64,000 bases of DNA, taken from assembly GCA_022264855.1 (NCBI GenBank), contig JABYQU010000021.1, forward strand, positions 1-64,000. The letters run 5' to 3'. Of the stretch, positions 23,194 to 36,459 are shown one piece after another. The notes under the pieces were generated by a model. It was not told the DNA's origin. It searched no databases and saw nothing but the letters and a program-made list of their open reading frames with translations. Source of the DNA: Lenzites betulinus (lineage: Eukaryota; Basidiomycota; Agaricomycetes; Polyporales; Polyporaceae). Every line of letters starts with the position of its first letter. The stretch's first letter is position 1. The position numbers were made by a program, and so were the translations under genes.

Positions 23194-23200
23194 TATATAA
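23193..23200 (+). promoter_or_regulatory. TATA box of the CsbD-like gene
   Basis: TGTATATAAG lies 125 bases upstream of the ATG at 23325 and is followed by a CA/T-rich leader with many ACC and CTC runs, typical of highly expressed fungal genes. Confidence 0.65.
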
Positions 23201-23324
23201 GAAAGGGGAGGATTTCGGTCTCTGCACAACAATTCACACCTCGACGTTTTACGATCTCACGAACTTACCACCACACCCACTCGATTCACCTCAACTTTCG
23301 ATACTCATATTCCCTCTAATCACC

Positions 23325-24103
23325 ATGCCTCTCTTTGGAAAGCACAACAAGGTTCGTCAACATCTCCCCACGTAGCGATCGTCTTAATTAACGAACCTTC
23401 TCACAGAAGTCCGACCACCATGACGCGAAGCACGACGCCCGTCATGCGGACCGCGACGCCGACACGAACATGAACACCATGAACAACCAGAACGCCGGCC
23501 AGCAGGGCTTCGCCCCCGGCCCCCAAGCCGGCGGCCCCAACCACCACCAACAACCCGGCTTCAACAACAACGTACGCCCCCTTCCCCCTCCCCCTTCCCC
23601 GCATTCCCAGCTCACTCACATTCCTTACAGCCCACCGGCAACCCTACTATGGCCGGCGGCGACCCGTACAGTGGCGAGCCCGGCCTCCCGCCCGTGAACC
23701 ACATCGACGCGAACAACAACCGCTCGGGTGGCGCTGGGGGGCGGCTCGCGGGCAAGGCGGAGCGCGCGGCGGGCGCGCTCGTCGGCAGCCAGGCCCTCAA
23801 GGAGAAGGGCTACCAGAAGCAGCAGGAGGCGGGTGCGTTCAAGATGCAGAGCGCGGAGATCGCGGAGGCGGAGCGCCTCGAGAAGGAGGCGCTCATGCGC
23901 CGTGAGCGGGCGGTCGCGCATGGTGAGCCTCTCGTGAATATGGAAGTGAAAGGGCAGAGTATTGACGAGGATTGTTTTTTGCAGGCGCGCACCCGGGTAA
24001 CCGCCATCTTGGTGGTCTGCAGAACGCGAACACCCTGTCGGACGTGACGGGTGGTCAGGCTGGTCAGCCCTCGATGGGTCCCGCAGGAGGTCCGGGCTAC
24101 TGA
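23325..24103 (+). CDS. Small hydrophilic CsbD-like protein, putative stress protein
   Basis: Four exons (23325-23351, 23407-23571, 23631-23922, 23985-24103) give a 200-residue protein, very polar and rich in His, Asn, Gly and Gln. The middle, GRLAGKAERAAGALVGSQALKEKGYQKQ, resembles the CsbD/UPF0337 pattern of small bacterial and fungal stress proteins. A charged helix follows (AEIAEAERLEKEALMRRERAVAHG). The ends are low complexity: MPLFGKHNK, a run of DH/HD residues, an NQ-rich part and a Gly-rich tail. There is no membrane segment or signal peptide. A strong TATA box and a CCCCT-containing palindrome upstream fit stress-induced expression. The similarity to CsbD is suggestive, not proven. 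Confidence 0.8.
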
Positions 24104-24728
24104 TGTGGCACCCCCACAGCGTGCTGGGCCTTTGTATAACGTTGTAGCATAGTGCGCGAAGCGAACCACAACTGTATCATATATTTTTGGACATAATGCC
24201 TTTCTCCTTTGATTTTGCGCGTGAGGCAACTATGGCGATGACCACAACACCATGGCCAGATCCCTGCATCTTTGAACTTATCTAGGCTGGTGACGTCAAG
24301 TCATATCCACGAACCCTTATGTAGGATTAGTATATTGTTGCGTCTTGTACACCTTTCCTTGGACTTGTGAGTCTATGCCAGGTCCACAATCGCTCAAACC
24401 CATTCACACCCTACATTCGGCCGAGGAGCATACCCACCACATCCCACCGCGCACAACAGCGAACCAAAAGCTAAATGTACCATCTATTAATGAGAGTCGT
24501 CGTCTGTGCCTATCTGGGGTTGTCCATGCATGTCGCGCCGCCCCGCAGGGCAGCGTAAAAAGAGTCCGTTCTGCTGCGATCGTCCGTGCGTTTGTTTTTC
24601 CTACATCTGCCGCCGCCGCTCGTACATCCTTCCTCTGCCCTCCCGCGGCCGTCCTGTGTTCCGTTCCTGCTACTCCTACCAGCTCAGGTGTGCGTGATGT
24701 GCATCGAATCCACGCATATAGTGCGCGT
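24104..24728. other. Convergent 3' region between the CsbD-like gene and GFA1
   Basis: About 625 bases hold the two 3' ends. Open frames here are only extensions of frames antisense to GFA1. No separate gene is supported. Confidence 0.55.
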
Positions 24729-27530
<2,802 letters not shown>

Positions 27531-29519
27531 GATCAATTACGATGCCTGGTGGATGTAGCAGGCGTTTCTGGGCGTTGCAGGGCGTGTACGAGTGCGTCAG
27601 AGGGCGATGGAGGGCGTAAAGGTGAACGGGTGAGGCAGAGGCGGAAAACGGGGGACGAGGGGGAGGGAGGAGGATGTGTGTGGACGATAACAAGACGGAG
27701 GAGTTTATATTCGCCTCGGACGCGTCGCAATTGAGACCATACATGGAAGCTTACGTAATTCCACGCTAGAGTGATGCTGTGCGCCAAAAGGGATTCTCGC
27801 CGGCGCTTTCCGCCTCTCTCCCTCCTCCCATGCGCCCACCAGGTTCTCGCAACACTGCCTACGCGAGGACGTGCACTGCTCCCCGCAAAACAAGCGGCAA
27901 ACCCCCACCCGACGCTGTCCACATATCGTGCCTGCAAACCGTGCCGAATGATCGCTGCCGATGGTCGAAGGACGGAGGCAGAGCGGCCCTTGCATACTCG
28001 ACTCTCCATTGCGCGTTAGGCTCACCATGCTTCCAGCAGGTGTCCCCCTGACCGGCTCTGCACAACCCCCAAACGTGCGCAATTATAGCTGTTCTGCTCG
28101 TGTTGTTCTGGGCGGCCGGCGCATCACCAAGGCAGAGCTATGATGTTCGAAGAACATCCCGCAAACGCCAGCATGCGCAGGACAGCACGGCTTCTCTTCC
28201 TGTGATCAATCTCGCGTCCTCCGGCCATTTTGGCCACACCGGCGTGCGGCCGACCGTCCTCCTCCCGATTTAGTCTCACATGGAGACGTGTGCCCGCTCG
28301 CCGTAGCGTTCCTGGCTATTCGGGTTTCAAACGCCGTGGCTCTGGCTTCTCGCGCGCGCCGTTCAACATGACGAGATTTCCAACCACAGGCATGCCAATC
28401 ACAATGCACGACAGATGCTCCCTCCGTATCGTGCTCCTCCGGCTTCGGTGGACGGTGTCGGTGAGACTCTTGCGTTCGCCTCCGATGTTCTGATTCTTTA
28501 CAGGTCATTCTACGCCGCTAACTCCATGGATGCATTGCAATATTCGCGTAAGGACGTATCTTGGCACTGCTTCCTACTGCGCCTCTCTTTCTCTCTACCT
28601 GGATTCTCGAGCTTTGCTCTGGCTGGGGTTCTCGCACGTTCGTTCGTTCTGCAACCGCACCAACCTAACGCGGCTGGCGACGATCTATCTGTTCAGCTCG
28701 CGGTATCCCTCACGCGCGTTCTCCAGCCTGGACATTCGGTGCTTTTGGATCGTCCGACCGCTCAGAGTCACCTGTCCTGGAGTCCGCCGTGCGATCCTGC
28801 ACGACAAGACACTTCCCGGGCACACTGGCGGTGTGATCACCCCCCGGCTACGCCATCCTCCGACCGCGCTGGAAAGGCGTGGTCGTCTTGTACGTATGAT
28901 GGACGCTCTGCCTGTCGGCTGTAACTCTGCGCCCGCCGGCATGTCTTTCGGACACAGCCACGAGTCAGTGCACGAGCGCACCCTCTTTCTGCGCCCACGA
29001 GCAGGATGCGCACGCGATTTCGTATTAGCGAAGGTTGTAGCCACTGCGCCCGTGTATATCATGACTGCAGTCTGCGCAATGATGCATGTACCCCAGGGTG
29101 TGAGCTATCCCCATCGCACCAGGCTTGGCACACTAAAGAGTACTCAACTTTGCGGCTTCCCTCACATTGCCCGCGCCGCAGATGAATATTGCATCTCGAT
29201 GGCAGAATATTCGTTCGTTCGGAGGCATTAAATAACGATCTTTCGGAGGCATTACCACATTCAGACTATTTATGATTGTTGTCCAAAGGCCTTGACGCTG
29301 GTGAGCACGGGCGCCTAGACGAGGACGTTGGCTCCGACTCGTCCGCGACACTCACCGACGTCCGGATTCTCACTTTGCGTCTCTGTGGTAACTTGAGCTT
29401 GAGGTGCTGCAGGAAGTAGCGCTTTGATAGCGTTTCGGAGCATCTCGGAGCATCTTTAGGTTCTTTGTTCACATCATTATCCCGCCCCTTCTGGCCTCGC
29501 ATCCTGAGACTTGGGACCA
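27531..29519. promoter_or_regulatory. Divergent intergenic region between GFA1 and SEC2
   Basis: About 2 kb upstream of both genes. A TATA-like ATATAAAC on the minus strand at 27703-27710 could serve GFA1. The region 28415-29231 has overlapping long frames on the plus strand (up to 233 codons) rich in Leu, Arg, Ser and Cys. I could not splice them into a recognisable protein, though a degraded gene remains possible. Confidence 0.45.
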
Positions 29520-32500
29520 ATGTCGCACGCACAGAAACCCTCCGTCGACAGCGAGATGCACGAGCTCAACGAGGAGGCCGACCTGTTCGAGCAGAAGACG
29601 ATCATCGTCCCCGGCGGCGCGAATGGCGAGGACACCAAGCTGCAGGCACACAACACCGACCCCGACGCGCAGGCGATGGTCATCGAGTCCCTGCGCGCGC
29701 AGGTGCAGGACCTGTTCTCGCAGGTCTCGCAGCTGAACAACAAGCTCGTGCGCTCGTACGACCGCATCTCGGACCTCGAGGACGAGCTGCACGTCAGCGC
29801 GTCGAACCACCGCCGCGCGACGCTCCGGATCTCGCAGCTCGAGCTCGAGCGCACGCAGCACCTCTCCGCGCTCAGCACGGGGCTGCTCGTCGAGAAGTCG
29901 CATGTGACGACGGAGCTGAACCGGCTCATGGAGAAGGCGACGGAGGAGGCGGCGCGGCGCGGGCAGGCGGAGACGGCGCGCCAGGAGATCGAGCAGGAGC
30001 TGGACGACCTCAGTGCGGGGCTGTTCAACCAGGCGAACATTATGGTCGCTGAGGCGCGGATGTCAGAGGCACGCAGCGCACGCAAGCTTGAGGAGACCGA
30101 GACCGCCCTCCGGGGCGCCGAGGAAATCGTCGGGGTGCTGCAGGCGCAGATGCAGGCGCTGCAAGCGGAGAAGGAGCAGGCGGACCGGCGGGTCGAGGAC
30201 ATGCGGGCGAGGATGGGCAAAGGCAAGTGGGTGGATCGTTCGCCGGAGAGCGGTCGTCCGCATCGGCCACGCCTCATCTCGAGCCACGTCCCGTACCATG
30301 AGTTCCTCGTCTTCATCTCCCACCTCCGTGCCATCCGACCAGCGTCGCCGCAGCCACCCGCCATGTCCACCCTTCTTCCGCTGCCGCTCCTAGCGCGCCT
30401 TGTCTCCGAGGACTCGTACGTTGCCGCATATTCGCTTTGATCAGTACGAACACTAACGCGGTGCATGTAGAGACCCGACCGTTCGGCTAGATCTGGCACC
30501 TTCACTGAATTGGCTGTCGCGTCGGTCTGTCCTCGCCGCGATTCACAGCGGTCAGCTTACGGTCGAACCTATGCACTTCGCAAATCTCCTCGAGGAGCTG
30601 GCACCACCAAATATACCCGCCAGCTCCCATCATACCCACATCGTGTGTGCCCTCTGCGGCATGCCCATCTACAGCACCCACTCCGACTCCCCCGCGACGA
30701 CCCCCACCACCCCCAACGCTCTGCGCTCCGGCTCGCAAAGCGCCTCCTGGTCGACCACCCTTTTCAAGAACGTGCGTGCGGGAGACATCACGCTGCCCAC
30801 CGCGTTCACCGGGAGCAACCGAAGCTCCGTCCAATTCGGCGCAGCGAGCAGCGAGCCCCCCTCGCAGGTCTACATCTTCCGCCTCGAAGCGACGAGCTCC
30901 GGCCTCCCCGTCTCCCTCCCGCTGTCCTCCCAGGGCCCTGGCACGCCCACGCGGCAGTCAACCATCTACCCGCTCTGCACGTCCGGGTGGTGTCTCGGCC
31001 GCCTGCGCACGACGTGCTCCCTCTGGGCGTTCGTCCGCACGAGCATCGTCGAGAAGGTGTGGGACGAGCCGCCGTTCACCGAGCGCCCGAGCGCGAACGG
31101 CGCCGCCGCCACGAAGGCTGTCACGCTCAACGGATCGGCGGAGAAGAAGCCCGAAGGCGCCCCGAACGGCGTGTCCCCTGCGCGCGACGGCAAGCCCGCG
31201 ATCCCCCCGCGCCGCTCGAAGATCGGGCTCGGCTCGATCTGGGGCTCGATGCAGCGCAGCCTCAGCGGGACGCGCGAGCCGGAGACGACGGCGACGGCAA
31301 ATGGGAGACCGCGGGACACGTCGCGGGAGGACGCTCGGCCGAAGCTCCCCCCGCGGGACCCGTCGCGCAAGAGTCTGCCGCCGCCGCCCCCGGTGCACCC
31401 GTCCATCGCTTCGCACGCGCCGACGAAGTCCGTCGGGCAGGTGCACGCTGTGCCGCCGCCGCTCCCGAAGCGGAGTCGCGGGCGCGAGGCCACTGCTACC
31501 CCGGAGCCCGAGCCTAAAGCGCTCACGTTGGAGGTGCCGCCCAGCGAGACGCAGCCCAGCGAGGACGCACCCGCACCCGCACCCGCACCTGCAGACCAGC
31601 CTCAGCCAACGCACAAAGAGGAGCAGAAGGCACCGACGGAGGAAACACCAGTGGAGGAGACACCAGCGGAGGAGACACCAGCAGCAGCAGAGGCCCCAGC
31701 CGCAGCGAAGCCCGACCTCCTCGTCGCCCCGCCCCCCGACTTCTCCCGCAGCGAGTCGCAGGACTCGTTCGCGACGCCGACCGAGGAGCTCGCGCCCGCG
31801 TTCACCGCCTCGCCCGCGCCCACCGCCGTGCCCCTCCCGCGCTCGCAGGCGCCCACGCCCGTACCCGTGCCCGCGCCGCAGGAGGCCGATGCGGATGCCG
31901 ACAAGGGCAAGGAGACGGCGGCGGCCCCAACGGACGACAGTGCGAATGAGGCTGCGCCGGTGATAGCCCCCACGCCGATTGCGGCTGTGCCGTCCACACT
32001 ACTGGACGAGAAGCCGCCGTCGCGCGCCGCGTCGCCCGTCCCGCCTCCGCTTCCGCGCCGCGCGGCTGCGCGCGCACGTCCGTCGTCTGTCAGTGTCCCC
32101 CAGGCTGTGGACGCCCCCAAGGAGACCGCACCGCAGGAGACCGCCCCCGCCTCGACCGCGCCGGTGGACGGTGCCGCGCCGGCGCCTGTCGTGGAGGAAC
32201 CCGAGCCTATCGTGCCCGAGGGCGAGAAGACGGATGTCGTTGCTCCCACCGAAGATGCGGCACATGCAGAGGTTACTCCCGATGAGCAGGAGAAGGCGCA
32301 CGAGTCGTGGGTCAACGTAGACAACGCTTCTCTCGAGTCGCAGTCCGAATCCGAGGCCCATCCCTCACCAGAAAAATACGAGGAGGACGTGAAGGTCGAG
32401 CCCGAGGTGCCGGAGGTGTCGGAGGAGAAGGCGGACGACGGGCAGTACGTGGGCGAGGCGACGTGGGAGGAGCGCACGTACCGCGAGCTTGTGCGTCTCC

Positions 32501-32544
32501 GCGAGGAGATGTTCTGGGCGCGCGTCGGGGCGGTTGTGCACTGA
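29520..32544 (+). CDS. SEC2: Sec2-type Rab guanine nucleotide exchange factor
   Basis: Exchange factor for the exocytic Rab Sec4 on post-Golgi vesicles. Two exons (29520-30415 and 30471-32544; branch-point-like CACTAAC in the 55-nt intron) give 989 residues. Residues about 55-235 form a long coiled coil ending in the Sec2p/Rabin8 GEF signature LDDLSAGLFNQANIMVAEAR (residues 161-180). A second conserved block after the intron (RLDLAPSLNWLSRRSVL; HIVCALCGMPIY; CTSGWCLGRLRTTCSLWAFVRTSI) belongs to fungal Sec2. The remaining 450 residues are disordered and rich in Pro, Ala, Glu and Thr, with repeats such as EETPAEETPA. The conserved tail is TWEERTYRELVRLREEMFWARVG. ATG 29520 was chosen over an upstream TTG. 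A broken copy of its 3' end lies at 36001-36375. Confidence 0.93.
31624..31700 (+). repeat. Short Glu/Thr/Pro coding repeat in SEC2
   Basis: Tandem units GAGGA(A/G)ACACCAG(C/T)G code for EETPVEETPAEETPA within the disordered region of Sec2. This is a minor low-complexity expansion. Confidence 0.65.
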
Positions 32545-32810
32545 CGGTGATGGGTATCTATGTGGATTATGACTAGGCTACTTAGACAGCACTTGTTGTA
32601 CGGCGTCCGGCAGCTTGGGTATAATCTAGACGGGCTGTTATATGCATTTTATGCGGTATCTTGAGTGAGTGAGTTGGCTGTGATTCCTCAAACCGTGACC
32701 CTACATTGAGTTGGATTTTACACCCACCGTTCACTGTGGAATAGCGAGCGAAGTAAATATACACAGGTCATGGCGACATGCTCGGGCTCGATGTATGGTT
32801 TATAGATGCC
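32449..32810 (+). repeat. Direct repeat copy A: SEC2 3' coding end and downstream flank
   Basis: The last 31 or so codons of SEC2 plus about 265 bases beyond the stop match 36001-36375 in the same orientation. Landmarks shared by both copies are GCGACGTGGGAGGAGC, ATCTATGTGGATTATGACTA, CGGCGTCCGGCAGCTTGGGTAT, CCGTTCACTG, and ATGGCGACA..TTCGAGCTCGAT/CTCGGGCTCGAT. This copy is the functional 3' end. Confidence 0.9.
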
Positions 32811-32929
32811 AAGTGGGGGAAAGCGGCACGTTCAAATAGTGATGGGAATACAGTGTGGCAGAGAACAATGGTCGTACGATAGGAGCTGGGGGGAATGACC
32901 GTCTCCGAAACGATTCAACGTTCAAACGT

Positions 32930-35388
32930 TCACGGGCGGAGTCGCGAAACCTTCAGCGGCAACGCGGGAATGCCGCTCTCCCTCCCGACAGTAGGGTATA
33001 CCACCGACGCGGCGTTCCACACGATAGAAGCACCCGTCGGCTCGAACCTGAAGTACTGTAGCATGATGAGGAGGACCGTTTCTGTAGAGACAGGATGAGT
33101 ACACGAGAACAACCAGCTTTGTGGACATTGGATCTCACTGATCTCCACTTGCGCGAAGTTGAAGCCGCTGTATATAGAGGTAAGCACGCGGGCGCACCAT
33201 CCTAAGCTCTATGCACTTACATACACGCCCGGCTGCCGGCGAGGAACGTCATCCTGTGTATCGACACGACCAGTCAGCGAACCCGCTCCTGCAGTGTACA
33301 GCAAGAACACCACTCGCATGTGTGAGAACACCCCCGGTATGCGCGCCTCCTCCACCTCTTTGGGCACTGACCCCGCCAACCAGCGCTCTGGCTTCCACTC
33401 TGACGCGTCAGGACCCCAGAGCGCGGGGTCGAGGTTACATGATTCCGTGTCGATGATGACACGCGTGTTTTTAGGGAGCGGGACGGCGGTGATGAGCTCG
33501 CCGTCCAGACCGCGCACGGGTGTGGCGAGCGGTAGGACGGTGTCTCGGGTGGCCCTGTATTACGGGTGGTGAGTTAGGGTGCTGCGCCCGGGCTGGACTA
33601 GGTCACAGGTAAGGCGTACTCTCGGAAGACCATGAAAACGCCAGGATATCTTGGATATCAGGTCAGTACGAGGCGCACACATAGCGTGAGATGCGGGTAC
33701 CTCCGAAGTGTTTCGCGACATACGGCGTCCATGTACGGCAACGCCATGAGCCGCTCATATGTAAGCGTGTCATTGATCCCTTCTGCCTCGACCGCGGCGA
33801 TTATCTCTGCACGCAGACGCTCCTGTACGTCAGGGTGCTCGGAGAGCAGCTGAAGTATGCGTGCGAGTGTGTTCGCCGTCGTGTCCATGCCGGCGAGGAT
33901 CATCGTCCTGCAACACGGTACTTTCGAGTGAGAGCCGAAGGAAGAAGAGCATACGGGGTGACGTACGACACTTGGCCGAGCAGCTCGTCGTCGGGGAGCT
34001 TATCTTCCGCGGAGGCGAGCATGTTGTTCTTTACTACACGAGTCGCTTCAGCGCTGCAATCACGGAAAGCGTCCTCGCCCGGTCAGAACTTACGGAGAAT
34101 ACTCATGACGTCCCGGCCCTCGCCAACCTGGTGCTTCACTGCATCATCACCACGTGCAAGCGCCGCTTTCTTCTCGTTGAAGATGAGCACCGAACGTGCG
34201 TGCATGCTGTCGGATATCTCCTTCATGCGGCGTATGTTTGCGTTCGGGAGGTGCTCCATCACTCGGCGACGGAACGCGGCCGAGCCGATGTGCACGAAGT
34301 AGGGAAGGAGGACCCGCGGGACTGCTGACTTCTGCATCTGCGGACTGTGGAAAAATCGTGAGAAGAGATGAAACAAATGTTCTAATACAAAGGCTAGCAA
34401 AGAGACACGCACAAGAACGCCTTGACGGTCTTCGCGAACTCATCCGGGGCGTCCTCGACAAGCGGGTCGAATGAGTATCCAAGCACCCCCTGTCCGAGCA
34501 CTTCGAGCGTCGTGCGACCCATCCAGGAGAGCATGTCGAGCTCCACGTCCGTCGCGGAGCCCGTCTCAGCACCGGCCGGGAGGCGCGCCATCATCGCATC
34601 GCGGGTCTGTGGAGATTGATGATTAGTGTGGACTTCCAGTGAAAACCAGTGATGCCATGTGCGAGAAACATGAGAACCAACCTTGTGAATGATCTCATAG
34701 AACAGCGGCGTTAGGTTGCGCAAGTGCTTTGTCGAGAAGACCGGATTGAGCATCTTGCGCTGCCGGCGATGTTGTTCGCCTATCGAGCAACGTGAGACAC
34801 TGATATATTCGCGATGCGCATGCGCACGACGAACCTATGGTTCCGAGGAGACCAGGACCCAGCATGATGCGTAAGCTCCTGTAAGGCAACTTCTCAGCTC
34901 GCGGGACGTGACACATCCACAGTCGACATCGTACAGATTGGGCTCTTCGAACGACTCCTGGTCCTTGCTGAATATTTGTTGAAGCGCCTTCGGGTCGTGG
35001 GTGACTATCCATTGTTCCTATAATCAGAATGGGTAACAAACCGTCAGCATGCGCTCAAAGCAAAGCAATGGGCGAGAGACAGCGCACGTTGAATAGGCCG
35101 CGAATGGTGGACGTGCGCCCATACTTCGTCTTGAGTTCATGGCGCCAGTCCCAACTGTGGCGACCCATGAACTGGTTGACATTTCCTGCACTCCGCAGGC
35201 TGCGCTCAGCACTGCATGTATCCCGGGCAAGATGCATGCATACCGGTGAGAAAAGACGGAGACGGCGGCCCCGCGATATTCTTGATTGTGCTCTTGATTA
35301 CGAGTGGGCGGACCAGTCTCCACGCGACGTACAGGCCCACTGCCACGAGCGTTGCCTGCGACAAGGTGAGGTTATCCAGAAATGCCAT
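32930..35388 (-). CDS. Cytochrome P450 monooxygenase
   Basis: Membrane-anchored haem-thiolate oxygenase. ATG 35388 opens an N-terminal anchor helix (LSQATLVAVGLYVAWRLV) followed by the Pro hinge AGPPSPSFLTG. About a dozen exons keep one frame. Motifs in order: GRHSWDWRHELKTKYG; GEQHRRQRKMLNPVFS (C helix); I-helix AGMDTTANTLARIL; K-helix ETLRR; PERW; and haem loop FLAGSRACIGFNFAQVE, whose Ile codon right after the ligand Cys is split by an intron (33180-33235 region). The end is at 32930-32932. The sequence resembles the large Agaricomycete P450 groups with the same C-helix motif, but the CYP family and substrate are not assignable. It is bracketed by direct repeats of the SEC2 3' end. Confidence 0.93.
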
Positions 35389-35435
35389 GGCGAGGGCGAG
35401 TTGGGCTGGTCGCGCTGGCACTACATCGATGAGGT

Positions 35436-35443
35436 TATATATT
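35436..35443 (-). promoter_or_regulatory. TATA box of the P450 gene
   Basis: On the minus strand ATATATAA lies about 50 bases upstream of the ATG at 35388, the usual spacing for TATA-driven inducible P450 genes. Confidence 0.55.
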
Positions 35444-36000
35444 GTATGGGAGAAGGGCCATAAGGGTCCGGGAAGCGCGGGCAGTGTGCGATCTCACATT
35501 ACTACGAGCGGCCGTCAGGGACGGAGTTGCACGATGCAAGGGGTAAGTATCGAGGATCCACCAAGCATTGCACGATGGCAGAATCATAACGGGCCTGGAA
35601 AAATTGACACACGCACGATACCACAGGCCGTAGCCTCCAGAGTCTCGTATTAGTTCAAGTTGCACAACACAACCGTAGCTCTTCAAGCTTCAGGCCTTCC
35701 ATGCATGTGCATTATGCTGTTTAGAGTGTGTCTTCGACCTTAGCCATGTGAGTAACGTCACCCTGAACACGTATGGGAGCAACTACATCTCTCCGGATAG
35801 TTTTTTGGTTCGCGTGCGGACAACATGTTCTTGTTTGGTTGCTTGATGTCACCTAGAGAGATGCTCGCTTCGCTCGCAATGTCTTACGCAACGGCACACA
35901 TTGGAGCGGAACGCTTACCGCAGCGCAGTGCCCTGAGGTCTGAGATCTGAGACGGCGGGAGCTTCACTGATTACCGGGATTGGTGTCAGGCCGCGTGGTG
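35444..36000. other. Upstream region of the P450 gene
   Basis: About 560 bases between the P450 TATA box and repeat copy B. No gene or repeat was recognised. It belongs to the segment enclosed by the two direct repeats. Confidence 0.5.
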
Positions 36001-36375
36001 AGTGGCGAAGCGACGTGGGAGGAGCACACGTACGTACCGGGAGCTCGTGCGTCTCCGCGAGCAGATGTTCTAAGCCCGCGTCGGTGCGGTCGCGCACTGA
36101 CGAGTACCGGTAGGGAGGTCTAGGAAGCGCATCTATGTGGATTATGACTAGGCTACCTGAGCAACACTTGTACGGCGTCCGGCAGCTTGGGTATGTTCTA
36201 GACGGACTGTTGTATACATTTGGGGCCTCGGTGGTGGAAGTACCTGAAAGATATTCATGCAAGGTGACCTTACAGTGACTTGCTTGTACACCCGCCGTTC
36301 ACTGCGGAACAGCGAACAATTGAATATGCGCAGGTAATGGCGACACGTTCGAGCTCGATATATGGATTGCCGATG
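36001..36375 (+). pseudogene. Direct repeat copy B: degenerate SEC2 3' end
   Basis: This copy matches the last codons and downstream flank of SEC2 (32449-32810). The coding part is broken: a four-base insertion (TACG) at about 36031-36034 shifts the frame in TYREL, and the conserved Trp codon of EEMFWARVG is TAA here (near 36070). Downstream there is an extra stretch of about 19 bases, then the shared landmarks through the CTCGAT box. It lies 85 bases beyond the stop of the convergent SPP2 gene. It encodes nothing useful and marks a past duplication. Confidence 0.88.
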
Positions 36376-36459
36376 TCCGTATATTCTATTGTTACAAACA
36401 TAAAGCGCGGAGAACCCTGGTGATAACATCGTGAACATCCGTACCTCATTATTCAGCGC

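Noticed and set aside
28415..29231. Overlapping plus-strand frames of 169 and 233 codons upstream of SEC2
   Set aside because: I tried to read them as a degraded membrane protein by splicing but could not build a frame with recognisable family motifs. Kept as intergenic.
30958..32477. Long minus-strand frames (186-291 codons) across SEC2
   Set aside because: They are antisense shadows of the Pro/Ala/Glu-rich Sec2 tail; GC-rich low-complexity coding yields open complementary frames.
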